From: Ustulina deusta
Lineage: Eukaryota; Ascomycota; Sordariomycetes; Xylariales; Xylariaceae
DNA: 45,147 nt
Assembly: GCA_023159155.1 (NCBI GenBank)
Contig: JAJNNX010000098.1
Span: forward strand, 1 to 45,147
Direction: 5' to 3'
A program made the position numbers and the translations under genes. Shown here piece after piece: positions 22,582 through 34,705 of the stretch (within the stretch, counting starts at the first letter, position 1; each line of letters starts with the position of its first letter). The notes beneath the pieces were generated by a model that was given only the letters and a program-made list of their open reading frames with translations, was not told the DNA's origin and searched no databases.

Positions 22582-24750
22582 ATTATTAATTTTTTTTAAA
22601 ATAATAAATTATTAAAATTTATAATTTTTTATTAAAACAAATTAGTTAATTTTTAGTAATATAATATAGCTTTTTTATTATTACTTTATTATTTTTTTTA
22701 AATTTTAATTTAAAAAAAATATTAATCGAATATTTTAAAGTTTTAATTAGTTTATTACTAAGCTTTTTTTAATTATTAGCTAATATTTGCAATAAAAAAA
22801 ATTAATTAATAAATTAAAGTTTTAGTCTAATTAATAAAAGTTTTTTAATTAGATTTATAAAAAAAACAATTCTAGCGCGCTTTTTTTTTTAAAAAAACTT
22901 AATACTAATTTTTATAATTTTAGTTTATTTTGCTAACTATATAAATAATTTAAGTTTAAGCTTATTAGAACTTTTTTTATAAACTTTTAAATATAAATTT
23001 TAGTTTTTTAATTTATTTAATTTATTAGTTATAAATAAACTATATAGTAAACAAAAAATATTTAAATTTTAAAAAATAACTAAAGTTAATATTTAATTTT
23101 TTATTATTATTATAACGTTTATAATAATAAAATAATTAATAATTAAAACTATTTAGATTTAACTTATTAAATAATAATAATAAAAATAAAAATAAAAATA
23201 ATAAGCTAAAATTAAAAAAATTATATTATTTTTAGTACTAACTTTAATATTTTAAGTAAAAAGTATAAAAAAAATCTAAAAAATTAAAAAATTTAAAGTT
23301 TTTTAGATTTTTAGTTTTTTTTTAATATTTATATCTTTTAAGTTTTTATTTTAATATTAATTTATATATACTTATAAATTAAAATCTTTTTAATTTAAAA
23401 ATAGTTTATTTTTATTTTTTTAGCTATTTACTTATTTTTTTAAGTTTTATTTTAAGCTAAATATTTTATTATAATAAAAATTAGTTAGTATTTTTAAGTT
23501 ATAAAATATTATTATTATTTTAGTAACTAAGTATTAAACTATTACTAAGCTTTAATTTTTAATTTTTATTTAAAAAAAAATTAATATAGCTTTATTAACT
23601 ATTTATAACTAATTTATTTTTTTTAGGAAATATTAATCTAGTTAATAATCTAGGTTTTTTAGAAGCTATTATATAAATATATTATAAATAACTTTAAAAA
23701 AAAGCTTTAAAATTATTATAAATAGGAAGTTTATAAGGTCAAATATAATATATAAAAAAATAAATTATATATTTAATAAAGTTAGCTTATAAGACTAAAG
23801 CTTATAAAAGGAAAGTTCTTTATTAAAGTAAGAACAGATATAGTATATATATATAGCAAGTGTGTACTGGTCCTAGTATGCCTAGCATGACATAAACGCT
23901 TAGCTTACAAAACAAAAAGCTTTTTAAGTATAGTTTTTATATATAAGATTAAGCAAAAAAAATAGCCGTACTATTTAATAGTATAGCAGATTAATTTAAT
24001 AATAATAATAAATTAAAAGCACTATAATATTTATAATAATATAAAACATAATAACTTATAACATAAGCTTGCTTTGCACACAAGCTTATTTTGCACTTTT
24101 TTTTTATATTTTTATATATAATTTATTAATAAAACTACTTAGTTTATTTTATGCTAACTTTTTTAGTTTAATAGCTATAATAAAATAGATAATATATTTA
24201 GATTTAAAATTAAATTCTAAATCTAAAAATAACTTTTTTAATTTTATAGCTATTTTATTTATAGTGTTATAGCAAAATACGCTAAAATAATCCCTATAAT
24301 TCTTTAAAAGTTAAATATTTCTAAAAATAAAACAGCTATAAAATTAAAGAAATTATTTTTAGATTTATAATATAATTTTAAATCTAACTATATAATTTAT
24401 TTTATTATAACTTTTAAATTAAAATGAAAATAGACTAAGTATTTTATTATTAAATTTATATATAAAAGTATATAAAAAAAGTGCAAAACAAGCTTGTGTT
24501 ATAAGTTATATAAACTTATTAAATAAATAAATAAACCTTTAACAAAAATAATTCTAATTAATTTAAATTAATTTTATATATTATAATTTATTTATTTATA
24601 TTAGTATATAAAAGATAAAAAAATATTTTTTATATATTTAAGTGTTTTATTTATTTATAAATTATATTAAACTATACTAGCTAGGTGTATTAATAAATAT
24701 AAAATATTTAGGCTATAAAACGGGTCTAAATAACAGTTAATTTTCTTATT
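22582..24750. other. AT-rich core next to the palindrome centre (right half)
   Basis: Mirror of 20401-22564. No gene. It appears a few bases longer than the left half, with small indels in A and T runs. Confidence 0.55.
24052..24508. repeat. Foldback (MITE-like) element, right copy
   Basis: Mirror of 20644-21100, with the same inverted ends and internal pairing. Confidence 0.6.
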
Positions 24751-25730
24751 AGAAAAGATAATAACTTAGGTTAAAAAAGAAAAAAAGGGCCTTTAGTAGC
24801 CCCCTCTCTGAACCATAGCTTATATATAGAAGACCGAGTGTGTTACACATAGACTGGTTGGTGCCCATGCTATACTAACTAGGTTGGAGACCTGGCTAGC
24901 ATGACAGAGAAATAGCAAATTATATTATAACCGAAGCAAAATCGCGGGGATATTTTGCTGCCAGATCGCATCCTAGTTATTAATTGCTACGCGAAAAGGA
25001 GCTATGAGCGGGCTGTAGAAGTCTACCTAGAGAATCTATTGCTATAGTGTTACCCGAAAAAGATTCTGGAACTGTTGAATTCTGGCTTAGTACTTACTTA
25101 GGGACTAATATCAGTTTTCTAAGAATGAAAAATACTGTAGGGCTGGTTAGAAGTATGCTTACATTATAAGATCAGATTTTTAGAACCGTGCTTAGCGAGT
25201 TCCAGTTAATTATGATTGTAGGCACGTAGATATTATTTAATTCAGCATAGTTTATATCTTTTATTAGCTAGAACTAGATAATAAAGTAGTATACCAAATG
25301 GTTTAATTGTGTTAGAAACAGAAGGGTTAGAGACGAAGATAGTGACTATGCCAAACTTTTCTCCCAGTTAACGTTTTGTAGTGGGCTAAACTGGGGCTGA
25401 AATGGTAGTTATGCGCGTGATGGCTAAATTATAGTGCGCAGCTCTAAAACGAAGACCTATCTAAATGGTGGTGCTGAAGAGGGCGTATGAAAGAGCTTCC
25501 GGAAGGATGCTAGAAGAGGAATCCCGGCCTGAATTCAGTATTCACAGCCTAGAAAAGGTACTTCAGTCAAGCAATTTACGAGGAGACCATATGCCAAATG
25601 TTTCTTGAGCACCTTATCCTTGCATTGAACAGCTTTACGCAAGCTCTTCTCGAGTCCCCAGCAGTTGCAGGACTTCCTGTGAAAATGTTTACAGTTATGC
25701 GCTCAGCTGAAGCGAATATAACTCTGTCTG
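24751..25730. other. Downstream of the right MFS copy, no gene seen
   Basis: Mirror of 19423-20400, nearly identical. No coding frame or motif. Confidence 0.5.
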
Positions 25731-27681
25731 TTACATAACAGAAAGTGTTTTTTGAGGGTGCTCTTCCTCGGAGGGCCCACCTGAACTTGGTTGCTGTGAG
25801 TTATTATTTGGGCATTCTGGATGCTCACTTTGTGATTTTCCTTCGTCCTTCTTCGGCTGAGTGAAGAAAATAGAGCAGATTAGACCAATAGCCGCCATTG
25901 CGATCGCACCATAGTAGCCTGCACGGTACCCATCAAGGGTTGCATCGGGACTCCCTTTTCCTCCGTTGTTCGAGGTTACCGAATCATTGATAACTGTGAG
26001 TACCGCAACACCCAGTACTGCGCCACCAACATTAAGAAACATCTCCATACAAGGTTAGCCATCATGGATTGAAACGTAGATTGTGGACCATAACATACAT
26101 TATATACGCCGGAAACTGTGCCCTGACGTTGCTCGGATGCGGTCGCCACAACAGTTACGTTGCCTACAAAGTAGACAGTACCGACGCCGGCAATGTATAG
26201 AATCATGCCTGGCAAGCAGTACCTCCAATAGTCGTCTGCGGAATTCATGCGAGTGAATAGTATAATCCCGACGAGTGCGATTAGCCAGCTTCCTATCAAT
26301 AGAATTCGCGCACCTATTGGTTTTAAGAGTAGGGGAATGAGGAAGTTTACCACCAGCGCTGTGATTCCCAGGGGTAAGAAGCGCAATGATGTTTCTAGGG
26401 CAGAAAATCCAAAACCTATTCGCGTTTGTAAGCTGGAAGTTTTCTATAAATTTCAGAATGATGCTCACTTTGCAACTGAAGGGTTAGGAGATAGTTACAC
26501 CCCTGCCAGGCACCATATGTGAGAGCTGCCACGACACAACCAAGTATGCGGATCCGGTCGCCCCAGATGTATTCGGGCAGAATCGGATCCGAGGATACTT
26601 TGGCTTCAACAAATGCAAAAGAGGCAAGGAGTACGACCGCGGTGACGATCGTAGCAATAACCTCGGCTTGATTCCATCCAACAATATTGCCAGTAGTCAG
26701 CCCAAAAACAAGCAAGACCAATGCAGGAACGGATAAAGCCGTCCCCAGCACATCCAAACGAATGTGTAATCCAGCCCATTTGCTATCTCCCTTCTCGGAT
26801 GGGGAGGTGGCTCCGGGTATATTGTTGGTGACTAGAAGAGCCAAGGCGGAGATTTCCAATGCGCCTTCAACGATTAGACTGACCCAGAATATCTATTACA
26901 TGGAAATTAGTCAGGTAAATGTTAGTCGGGAGGGATCACGTTGGTTTCGTACCCATTCCCAGGATACGAGTGACGTGAGCAGACCGCCAATGATGGGACC
27001 GAAGCTAGGCCAGTCAGCGCATACTCATATGATTAGTGTTTGCGCAATTCGGAACCCTACACGAAGCCACTTGAGCCGCACGCTCCCCAAGCGGCAAATG
27101 CCTTGATACGAGACTGTGGGTCATCGAATGACAATGCTACCAGCGACTGGGCAGACGGGATTGTGAAGGCAGCAGCAACACCTGAAACAGGTCAGTGTAA
27201 TTCTTGGTGGCATGGAGGGGCACGAAAAGCGGTGGTCTACCTTGGAATGCTCTTCCTATAAGAAACCCGATCTGGTTGCGAACCAAGGCACAAATAAGTG
27301 TGGCTATGTTGAAGAGCGTCATGCCGAATATTAAAACATTGCGATGGCCAAATATATCACCAAGCCGGCCACCGGCCATGAGCAGACCGCCGAACTAGAG
27401 CTATGCATTAGGACTCTTATTCTCACTCATAATCGTTAGGACAAGTCTTACCGCCAATGAGTACGCCGTGAGAACCCACTGAAGTGTGCCATCATCGTAC
27501 CCAAATGCCTTTTGGATGGTGGGCAATGCAATATTTGCCATGCCCAGGTTGGCGATGTCAATGAAGAAGACAAGACATCTGAAATACTCAGCGGTGATTT
27601 AGAAGGGTGGGGTCAAGACTGCACATACACTACGATCAGCGTCGCGATAGACGCGGCCGTATTGAGAGAATCTGTGGCCAT
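25731..27681 (-). CDS. MFS transporter, DHA2-type, right copy
   Basis: Exact mirror of the gene at 17472-19422 with the start codon at 27679-27681, the same eight exons and a 519-residue product. Introns by mirroring: 27579-27628, 27395-27451, 27182-27240, 27005-27060, 26953-27012 region boundaries as in the left copy, 26416-26468 and 26043-26098. No length difference between the two copies over about 2 kb. That is notable given the many indels elsewhere and fits either recent origin or a single locus read twice. Confidence 0.9.
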
Positions 27682-27830
27682 TTTACATATGGGAAGCTGA
27701 TTGCGGTGACAACACAGTCAATACGGTCTTTTCAGGGTTCGTTCTCTGCACTCTTGAGATCGTTGGGTCGCTTTTGTAGGGTTGCCCTCACAATGAGGGG
27801 AAAATACCAGAAAATACAGTACTGGTAGAT

Positions 27831-27848
27831 GGGGGGGGGGGGGGGGGG
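27831..27848. repeat. Poly-G tract, 18 G
   Basis: Mirror of the 19-C tract upstream of the MFS start, one base shorter. Confidence 0.9.
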
Positions 27849-28171
27849 CAGAACTTTGCAGAATAGTGTGTGTCGAAATTTAAGGTGACAGGTTACTACC
27901 TGTTTGTTTTATTATTATTATTACCTAGGCAGCAGGGATGACGAGAGCCTCACCTCACCGTTGCAGCGCCTAGCGGTATTTCGATACCCGTGTCTCGGAG
28001 GCGGTAGATTTGACCCGGCAACGTAGGTACCCGCGTGACATTTTGGAGTGTTACATACATACTAGTACTAATTAATACAGGGGGCATCCCGATAGCTTAT
28101 TTTCTATCTACTAATTAGGTAGCATTGCTGACTGCACGCAGGTAACTGTCCAGTATATAATACTGCAGTAT

Positions 28172-28468
28172 TTACAAGATGAGGTAAGCTTGACTGATAC
28201 GTTTCAACCAGGCATCCTCATCCTCGTAACCTGCGGTCAGGCAGCTTCGATGCAGAGTATACCATCCGGGCTGTGGCAATCTATGCAAGTCCAATAAATG
28301 AGCGGTGAGGTTCATATGATGACATTCAACAGGCATGTAGATGTCAGGTGACAATAAACCCACAACAGCAGCAATCACCCCCTCGTTTGGCATGTTCTTA
28401 GTTAACCGAAGGCAATAAGTTGCGATGCTAACAGTCCTCGGCGCTTCACCCCAGTAAAATACAACCAT
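28172..28468 (-). CDS. Small hypothetical protein, 98 codons
   Basis: ATG at 28466-28468, uninterrupted to a stop at 28172. The predicted product has an aromatic N-terminus, a His-rich middle ('MPVECHHMNLTAHLLDLH') and an acidic C-terminus. No signal peptide, helix-span or known motif is apparent. It lies on the same strand as the MFS gene and upstream of it. It could be a real small gene, the last exon of a larger one, or chance. The left copy is frameshifted by one base. Confidence 0.35.
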   Translation of the reverse strand: MVVFYWGEAPRTVSIATYCLRLTKNMPNEGVIAAVVGLLSPDIYMPVECHHMNLTAHLLDLHRLPQPGWYTLHRSCLTAGYEDEDAWLKRISQAYLIL

Positions 28469-29419
28469 GACAATGAAGTTGCCTCCTCATTCTTACTCGC
28501 GATAATCTAGCGACCGTTGCTTTCGCAGATCTGCCAGCTCCGATCGACGAATCCGACAACGAGGTAGACGAGATTGCAGATTTACATGACTGACCAAGAA
28601 GAGCAAAGTAAGTGAGCACGCCTTGAAGATCTTGTATTTGTTTCGAGGATCAGACAAACTTACCTAAAATAGTAGTATATGGGTAGCTCACATATATCTG
28701 CTATACTTGAAGCCTAAGAGCCTCGAGCCTCCATAGAATTTAATAGCTAGCTACCCCTTATATTGACTTAGCGGTTAACTTAAATTCAGTTTTTTAATAT
28801 GAATACCTTCGAAACTTTATATATCGTACTTTTACTTATTTACTTATTGTGACGGAGTTATGGGCCTATATACCGTTATTGCCACTTTGGCAGTAACAGC
28901 ATCGTTTTCCCGTTAGACTTATTGTTATTTATCTGTTTTAATATGCTAATTAGGTAACCTTGTAAGTTTTACTAAACATAAAATAGCTGTCTTGTGAATA
29001 AAGGCCGTGTAAAGATGTCACAGGTTTTTCTTTGTTCCTTCCTCTCTTTTAGTAGTTTAAAACTACAGCGCTTAAAACGTAGCTTTTTGTGTAGTATAGT
29101 CGCAAGTGTAAAATGACCTGGAATGAAATCTCTTCTCATGTAACAGTTTTGCCACTATTTCCCTTAAGAATACCTCAGTCAGACCAGTCCATGTTATCTT
29201 GATGATTGTGATGAAAACCCAATCTAGCAGTTTCATTAATTGTGTACTTTCCCCCCTTTTTCTTTACGTAAATTCTTTTTAAAAACATGTAGGATTACGT
29301 CGCCTGATGTGAGCAGTACAGCTTCTATCCTCTCGGCATAACTTGCACGTAGTCAGCCTCCCATGCAGAGTTACCTATACACTAAAGTGGAGTAAGTGCT
29401 TTCAAAAATCCAAATTGTC
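28469..29419. other. Divergent spacer upstream of the synthetase gene
   Basis: Mirror of 15735-16684. On the plus strand about 28501-28593 is an open frame with an acidic end and a TGA stop. Near 28588 there is a Met-Thr-Asp start followed by a GTAAGT donor. Neither is joined to a convincing gene. The rest is noncoding. Confidence 0.35.
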
Positions 29420-29427
29420 TATATATA
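29420..29427 (+). promoter_or_regulatory. TATA-like box of the synthetase gene
   Basis: TATATATA 93 bases before the ATG at 29520. An earlier ATG at 29430 opens a frame of only about 18 codons, so 29520 is the better start. It leads straight into the condensation domain. Confidence 0.4.
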
Positions 29428-29519
29428 CTATGGAAAGTACGAAAGCATCCCTTTTGAATTTCATATATGTGGAACCAAATTCCTAATCATATCACCTTGT
29501 TCAGAACACACCCAGCATT

Positions 29520-32500
29520 ATGGCCCTCTTTAGTGATGTTATGTGCTTGCTATCCGGGCCCCGGATCAGCAGCGCTGGTTACGAGGCAGCCCACCGCCAG
29601 ACCGCACCAAGGAAAGTGTTTCCCCTGACTAAAAGTCAAGAAGGCATGTGGGTTGAGTTCCAAGCGGAGCCGCTCAGCACAAAATACAACCTCACTATTG
29701 AGTGGGATCTGAAGAGAAGCTCCAGTGGCACCACTGGCTTCAGCCTTGTCGATATTCTGGAAGGTTTGTCGTTTGTAACATGATCCGACAAGAGTGGCTA
29801 TAGCTTACATAGTTACCAGTTATTGATAAAGCCACGCATCGCTACGCCTCCCTTCGATCTACGGTCACTGTCATTGATGGCAAGAGTTATCTTCAGGAGT
29901 TCGATGCAGAGAGAGTGGACCCGGATATCCGAATTGTCCATCGGCGATCGTCTACAGCGTCAGAGACCGCCATGAAGAAGGTGCTTCGACAACCATTTCA
30001 TCTGCAGCATGAGATTCCAGCTCGATGGGTCATCTTGCAGGATTCCGAGAACTTTCGCGTGTATATCATAGCTCACCACATCGTCGCCGATGGCCAGGCA
30101 ATGTCGCTGATATCTAAAGAATTTATTGATATGTTGAATGACCCTGAGGTGCTCCTGCCCTCACTAGCAGACTTCAGTTCGATGCACATGATAGAGGTTA
30201 GCTAATTATATTTCTTATGGACTTATGAATACAAGCTGATACATCTTTCAGAAAGCAAGGGCTGGTTCGCAGACATACAAGGATGACTGTAAGGTGCTTT
30301 TGTCGCAAGTCGATACCAAAAACAATGCTCCTTGGCCGAAGCAGCTGGCTCCTGATTCCCCCAGTGTGCATGACTATCGAAAGATCGATTGCTGGTCTAC
30401 CTTCCCTAAATCTGTGCGTGCCCTTACTCCCATTTGAACAAAATGTTACTAATAGCCAACTATAGGAACTTGATGAGTGGAGTCAGCTATACAAAACATC
30501 CTGGTTTAGGGTGGCAACCGCGCTGGTTGGGCTTCTCGTGATCGACAAGTCACGTCCGCAGCTTGGCAAGGACGAAGTATTATCTGTTGGGTTTGGGAGC
30601 CGTCCTAAGGATCTGATCTCTTGTGTTGGGCAATTCGCGAATGCACTGCCTGTCAAAATACCACTTTGGCAGTGTCTTGAGTCACATGGATCCAATCGAA
30701 GCTTTAAGTCGTTGGTCTCGGCTGTTGGGAAAAACGTAAGCGCTGTTAAGAAGTCCGAGCTATTCCCTGCTGTCGAGGTTGTGCGGGCTTGCAGAAGTCT
30801 CAATATTCATTACCAACCACCAAGGGTGGCCATCACGTATTCTCCTAAGCTCGCAAAACCTGAATGCCGAATGTTTCCAGTGGAAGGATCCTGGGACCTC
30901 TTCTTCTGCTTCCTGGAATATGAGACAGATGTCAAACTTGGGGTAAGAAGAATTATTGGCATCGAGACACTATGTGCACACATAACTGACGCGGGCAGGT
31001 CATTTATAACCCAGAGGTATTTTCCGAAGAAGCTGTGAGGGGCATGAGGTCCCAATTCGCGAGCCTCACTACTATGAGTAAGATTGAAGGTATTGGTCTT
31101 GACGACATGCTTCAATGGTTACCAAAGTATCATACTTTACCCTTGACTTCATCCCCAGCACTAAAACAGCGCCCCTTAAAACATGTTCATCACTGGTTTG
31201 ATGCACAAGCCGAGTCGAACCCCACCTCCCTAGCCCTCTCTTCTACTGAACTCGGCACCTCCCTTACCTACCACGACCTGTATCTGTCGACAGAGAAGAA
31301 AGCTAGAAGTGAGTCACTCCCTAAGACACGTCCTCTACAAAATAGCTGATAATTCTAGTTCTCATCCAAAAGGGAATTGGACGAGAATGCAAGATCTTGC
31401 TGAGTTTACGTCGTGGCTTCTCCGTCATCGAATGGATCCTGGCTACGTTGAAAGCTGGCGCTGCCTTCGTGTATCTCGATCCGGACTTTTCCGAGAGCCA
31501 AAAGTCTACCATAACTATTAATTGCAAGCCAGACTTGATATTAGATGACGAGGGCACCGAAGATCTTATGAACGACCACATACTAACTTCGAACACCATA
31601 GAAGATAATACTGCTGTCAATGATGCATTAGAGCACGCAAAGGGCGGGACCCTAGATAATGATTTAGCTTACATCATCTATACCTCTGGATCTACTGGAG
31701 AGCCGAAGGGAGTGATGATTGAGCACGTCAGTCTCGCTACCTATGTCAAATCGGCGACCAGCGTCTTCGAGTGTGGGTATGGTACTCGAGTCCTTCAGTC
31801 GGCATCTTTTTCTTTCGATGCCTCAATTCTGGAGTGGACAGCAGCGCTTTGTACAGGGGCAACATTGTGTTTTGTGCAATACCCGAAGCAGCTTGTTGGA
31901 GATTATCTCGCTGATGTTATTGAGGGCAATGAGATCTCATTCATGCAGATAACGCCTACTGCGCTAGAAACGCTCCCATTGACACGAGAGCTTCCATCCC
32001 TGCGGCAGATATCAGTAGGTGGGGAAGCACCTTCTAGAGAGCTCTTCTCACGATGGCATTCACGGGTCAATCTTGTTAACGCATACGGGCCAACGGAAGC
32101 AGCTATTGTGGTCTCTTTCAATAAGATTGACAAGTCGGATATCCTCCCCGAAACCCTCTCAGCCGGATACCCTACTACCCAGACTAATATCTACATCTGC
32201 TCCGAAGATTTCTCATCCGTACTTCTACCTCAATCGCCAGGGGAAATCTGTCTTGCAGGACCTCAGTTGGCCAGAGGTTACTGTGACAAGCCAGAAGTAA
32301 CAGCGAGGAATTTCAGAGTTCATGCCAATGGCATCCGTATGTACCGTACGGGAGACCGCGGTTCTCTGACAAAGGACGGTTCGTTACTGGTCCTGGGCCG
32401 CATTGACCGGGAGCTGAAGGTTCGTGGGTTCCGTATCGCGCCTGAGGAGATTGAGAAAGCCATTTTCGATGCCAATGTGGACGTTGCGGAAGCATCCGTT

Positions 32501-34609
32501 CAGATTTCGGAAAGCGGTCTTGAGATGATCGCCTTCGTGGCGCCAAGCACAGTCGATACTGAAACCCTCATGTCTGCGTTGAAGATACGGCTGCCTAGCT
32601 ATAAGGTGCCTTCGAGACTCGTGATTGTCCCAAGCTTGCCACAAACGGTCAGCTGCAAGACTGATCACAAAGCCGTGAAAGCCATGCGCAATGAGCTCTT
32701 AGACGCCCATAGTGTAGGCAGATGGCCTTCCCAAGATAATAATAGCACCGAAGAGAATGATGAAAATCCAGAAGATGTCGTTACCCAAGGCGATGAAGAT
32801 TCAATCGCCCAGATCTGGCAGGATGTCTTGGGGGCTGTGTCACCGCCACCCTATACAGTGAACTTCTTTGATATCGGCGGCCACAGTTTGCTAGTACCTA
32901 GGCTTCACGAGAAGCTGAAGGCTGCGTTTCCATCCAAGCCTATCCGCCTGATCGATCTCTTCCACCAGTCAACAATCCAACAGCAAGCAGCTTTGTTTGG
33001 GGCGGCCAAGCAGAGAAATGCTCTCCGGGGCGGGAAAAAGACCAAAAACCCTAAGAATTTGCCAAAATCCAGAAGCAAGAGTTCGTCCGACTTCGGCGAG
33101 CCGCTGCCGAAGTCTGCGACTAGTGGTACCGTCACGCCGGCCACATCTATAGCGCCAGATGAGATGCCAGAGAACCAGGGCGTTCCAATTGTAGGGATGG
33201 CTGGCCGCTTCCCAGGTGCTAAAACCACCGACGAGTTTTACGAAAATCTTTTGCAAGGGCGTTCGGGGATAGTAGCTACTAGCGTTGATAAACAGACCGT
33301 TCCGGGTAACATTTGGGTGAAGAAAGCTGGTATACTGCAAGACGTCGAGGACTTCGATCATAAATTCTGGAATCTATCCCAGGAAGATGCAACGGAGATG
33401 GATCCCCAACAGCGCCTTTTCTTGGAGGTTGCCTACGAGGCTTTAACAGATGCAGACATCGATATTCACAACATGAACGGTGGCCGTATGGGCATCTTCG
33501 TCGGAGCTGCGAACCCCAGTTACCACCTCTACACCGATTCTGTTGCGACAGATGCCTTCCTACGAGAGAACAGAGGCTTTGTCGCCCCATCCATCTCGGC
33601 ACGCACTGCCTATCACCTGAACATCAGCGGTCCGAACGTTACGGTTCAGACCAATTGCGCTTCTAGCACTGTGGCTCTTTCTCTAGCTTTTGATGCCATT
33701 CACCTCGGTCGTTGTGATACAGCCCTGGTTGGGGGTGTCTCTGTGCAACTGTATGAGTAAGTCGTCCCTAATCCATCAAGCCTTGTTCACTTGCAGGGAT
33801 GCTAAATGTTTTTTCGCGGTGGCTATATCACTCAAAAGGGACAGATATTTTCGGAACGAGGCGAATGTAATCCATTTGATGCTCGAGCCGACGGGACGGT
33901 TCCGGCGGACGCCGTTGTTGCGGTCGTGCTGAAGCGTGCTTCTCCCGCCATTCTGAATGACGCTCCAATTTATGCAAATCTCCTGGGTATTGGGATCGGA
34001 TCAGACGGCGCTTCTGAGAAAGCCGGATACCAAGTTCCGTCTCCGCGTGGGCAAGCCGAGGTTATCAAGTCGGCTTGGAAGGTGGCTCATATAACCCCCG
34101 AAAAGCTCAAATACGCCGAGTAAGTCACGTCCCATGCTGTAACGCCTATAATTAGAGACTTATAAGGTATAGGATACACGGAAGCGGTACCCCAATTGGC
34201 GACGCCCTAGAGTTGGAAGGGTTAAGTCTGGGTATCAAAGAAGTTGGAGGCGCTACAGTCCCGTTCACTGTTGGCTCAACCAAGGGCAACATTGGGAATA
34301 CCCAGGTAAGTCCACAGACACCGTATCTTGTAGAGGGAGAATCAAGGAGCTAATGAGGGGTAGCATGCATCTGGCCTGGTCTCGCTGATCAAGCTGTGCA
34401 AGTCCATGCAGCGTGGCATCGTACCTGCGACTAAGGGTCTCTCGCAGCCCAATGACATGATCAACCACAACCTGCCATTGCACCTTGCTCATAAGGACAC
34501 TAAAATAGAGCGTGGCGATATTTTGGCTGTATCTGCTACTGGCTGGGGCGGTGTTTGTTGGAATGTGGAGATTAAGTACACTCTATCCTCTGACTATATG
34601 TATTACTAG
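29520..34609 (+). CDS. TAS1-like hybrid NRPS-PKS (C-A-T-KS), interrupted at its 3' end
   Basis: Predicted to load an amino acid, couple it to a beta-ketoacyl unit and cyclise the product to a tetramate. Nine exons, with introns at 29764-29819, 30197-30251, 30414-30465, 30943-30998, 31309-31358, 33757-33796, 34120-34172 and 34306-34363. Approximate residues: condensation 35-480 (HHIVADG at 167); adenylation 530-965 (YTSGSTGEPKG, NAYGPTE, YRTGD, KTDHK); carrier 1000-1065 (GGHS); ketosynthase from 1130, with Cys in TNCASS (about 1290), His in HGSGT (about 1433) and Asn in NIGN (about 1473) replacing the usual second His. The exon starting at 33797 is one base out of frame with the next ketosynthase segment, at a six-T run (33811-33816). 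From 34556 the frame reads LTR sequence and stops at 34609. TAS1 similarity is by architecture and motifs; the product is not proven. Confidence 0.88.
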
Positions 34610-34705
34610 ATTCCCCCGGACCCTTGGTCCTTAATTCTTTTTTCTAATAATCCTGAATATATAAAATATTCTGCTTACTTATATATATATTTATTTATTT
34701 TAATA
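34556..34705 (+). repeat. 5' LTR of the copia element (right arm)
   Basis: Starts TGTTGGAATG, a common copia LTR start, and ends TTAATA where the other LTR has TTAACA. It differs from the 3' LTR at about 24 sites, all transitions. The first half is nearly unmutated and the second half is AT-converted. It supplies the last 18 codons and the stop of the truncated synthetase. Confidence 0.87.

Noticed and set aside
22400..22750. Telomere hairpin or replication origin at the centre
   Set aside because: No telomere repeat and no recognisable origin motif; only A+T-rich inverted DNA.
20401..24750. CRISPR-like or tandem array
   Set aside because: Repetition here is inverted and low-complexity, with no regular direct repeats and spacers.
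33690..33932. 80-codon frame across the KS exon joint
   Set aside because: It follows the wrong frame after the joint; the conserved KS segment is in the frame at 33806-34119.
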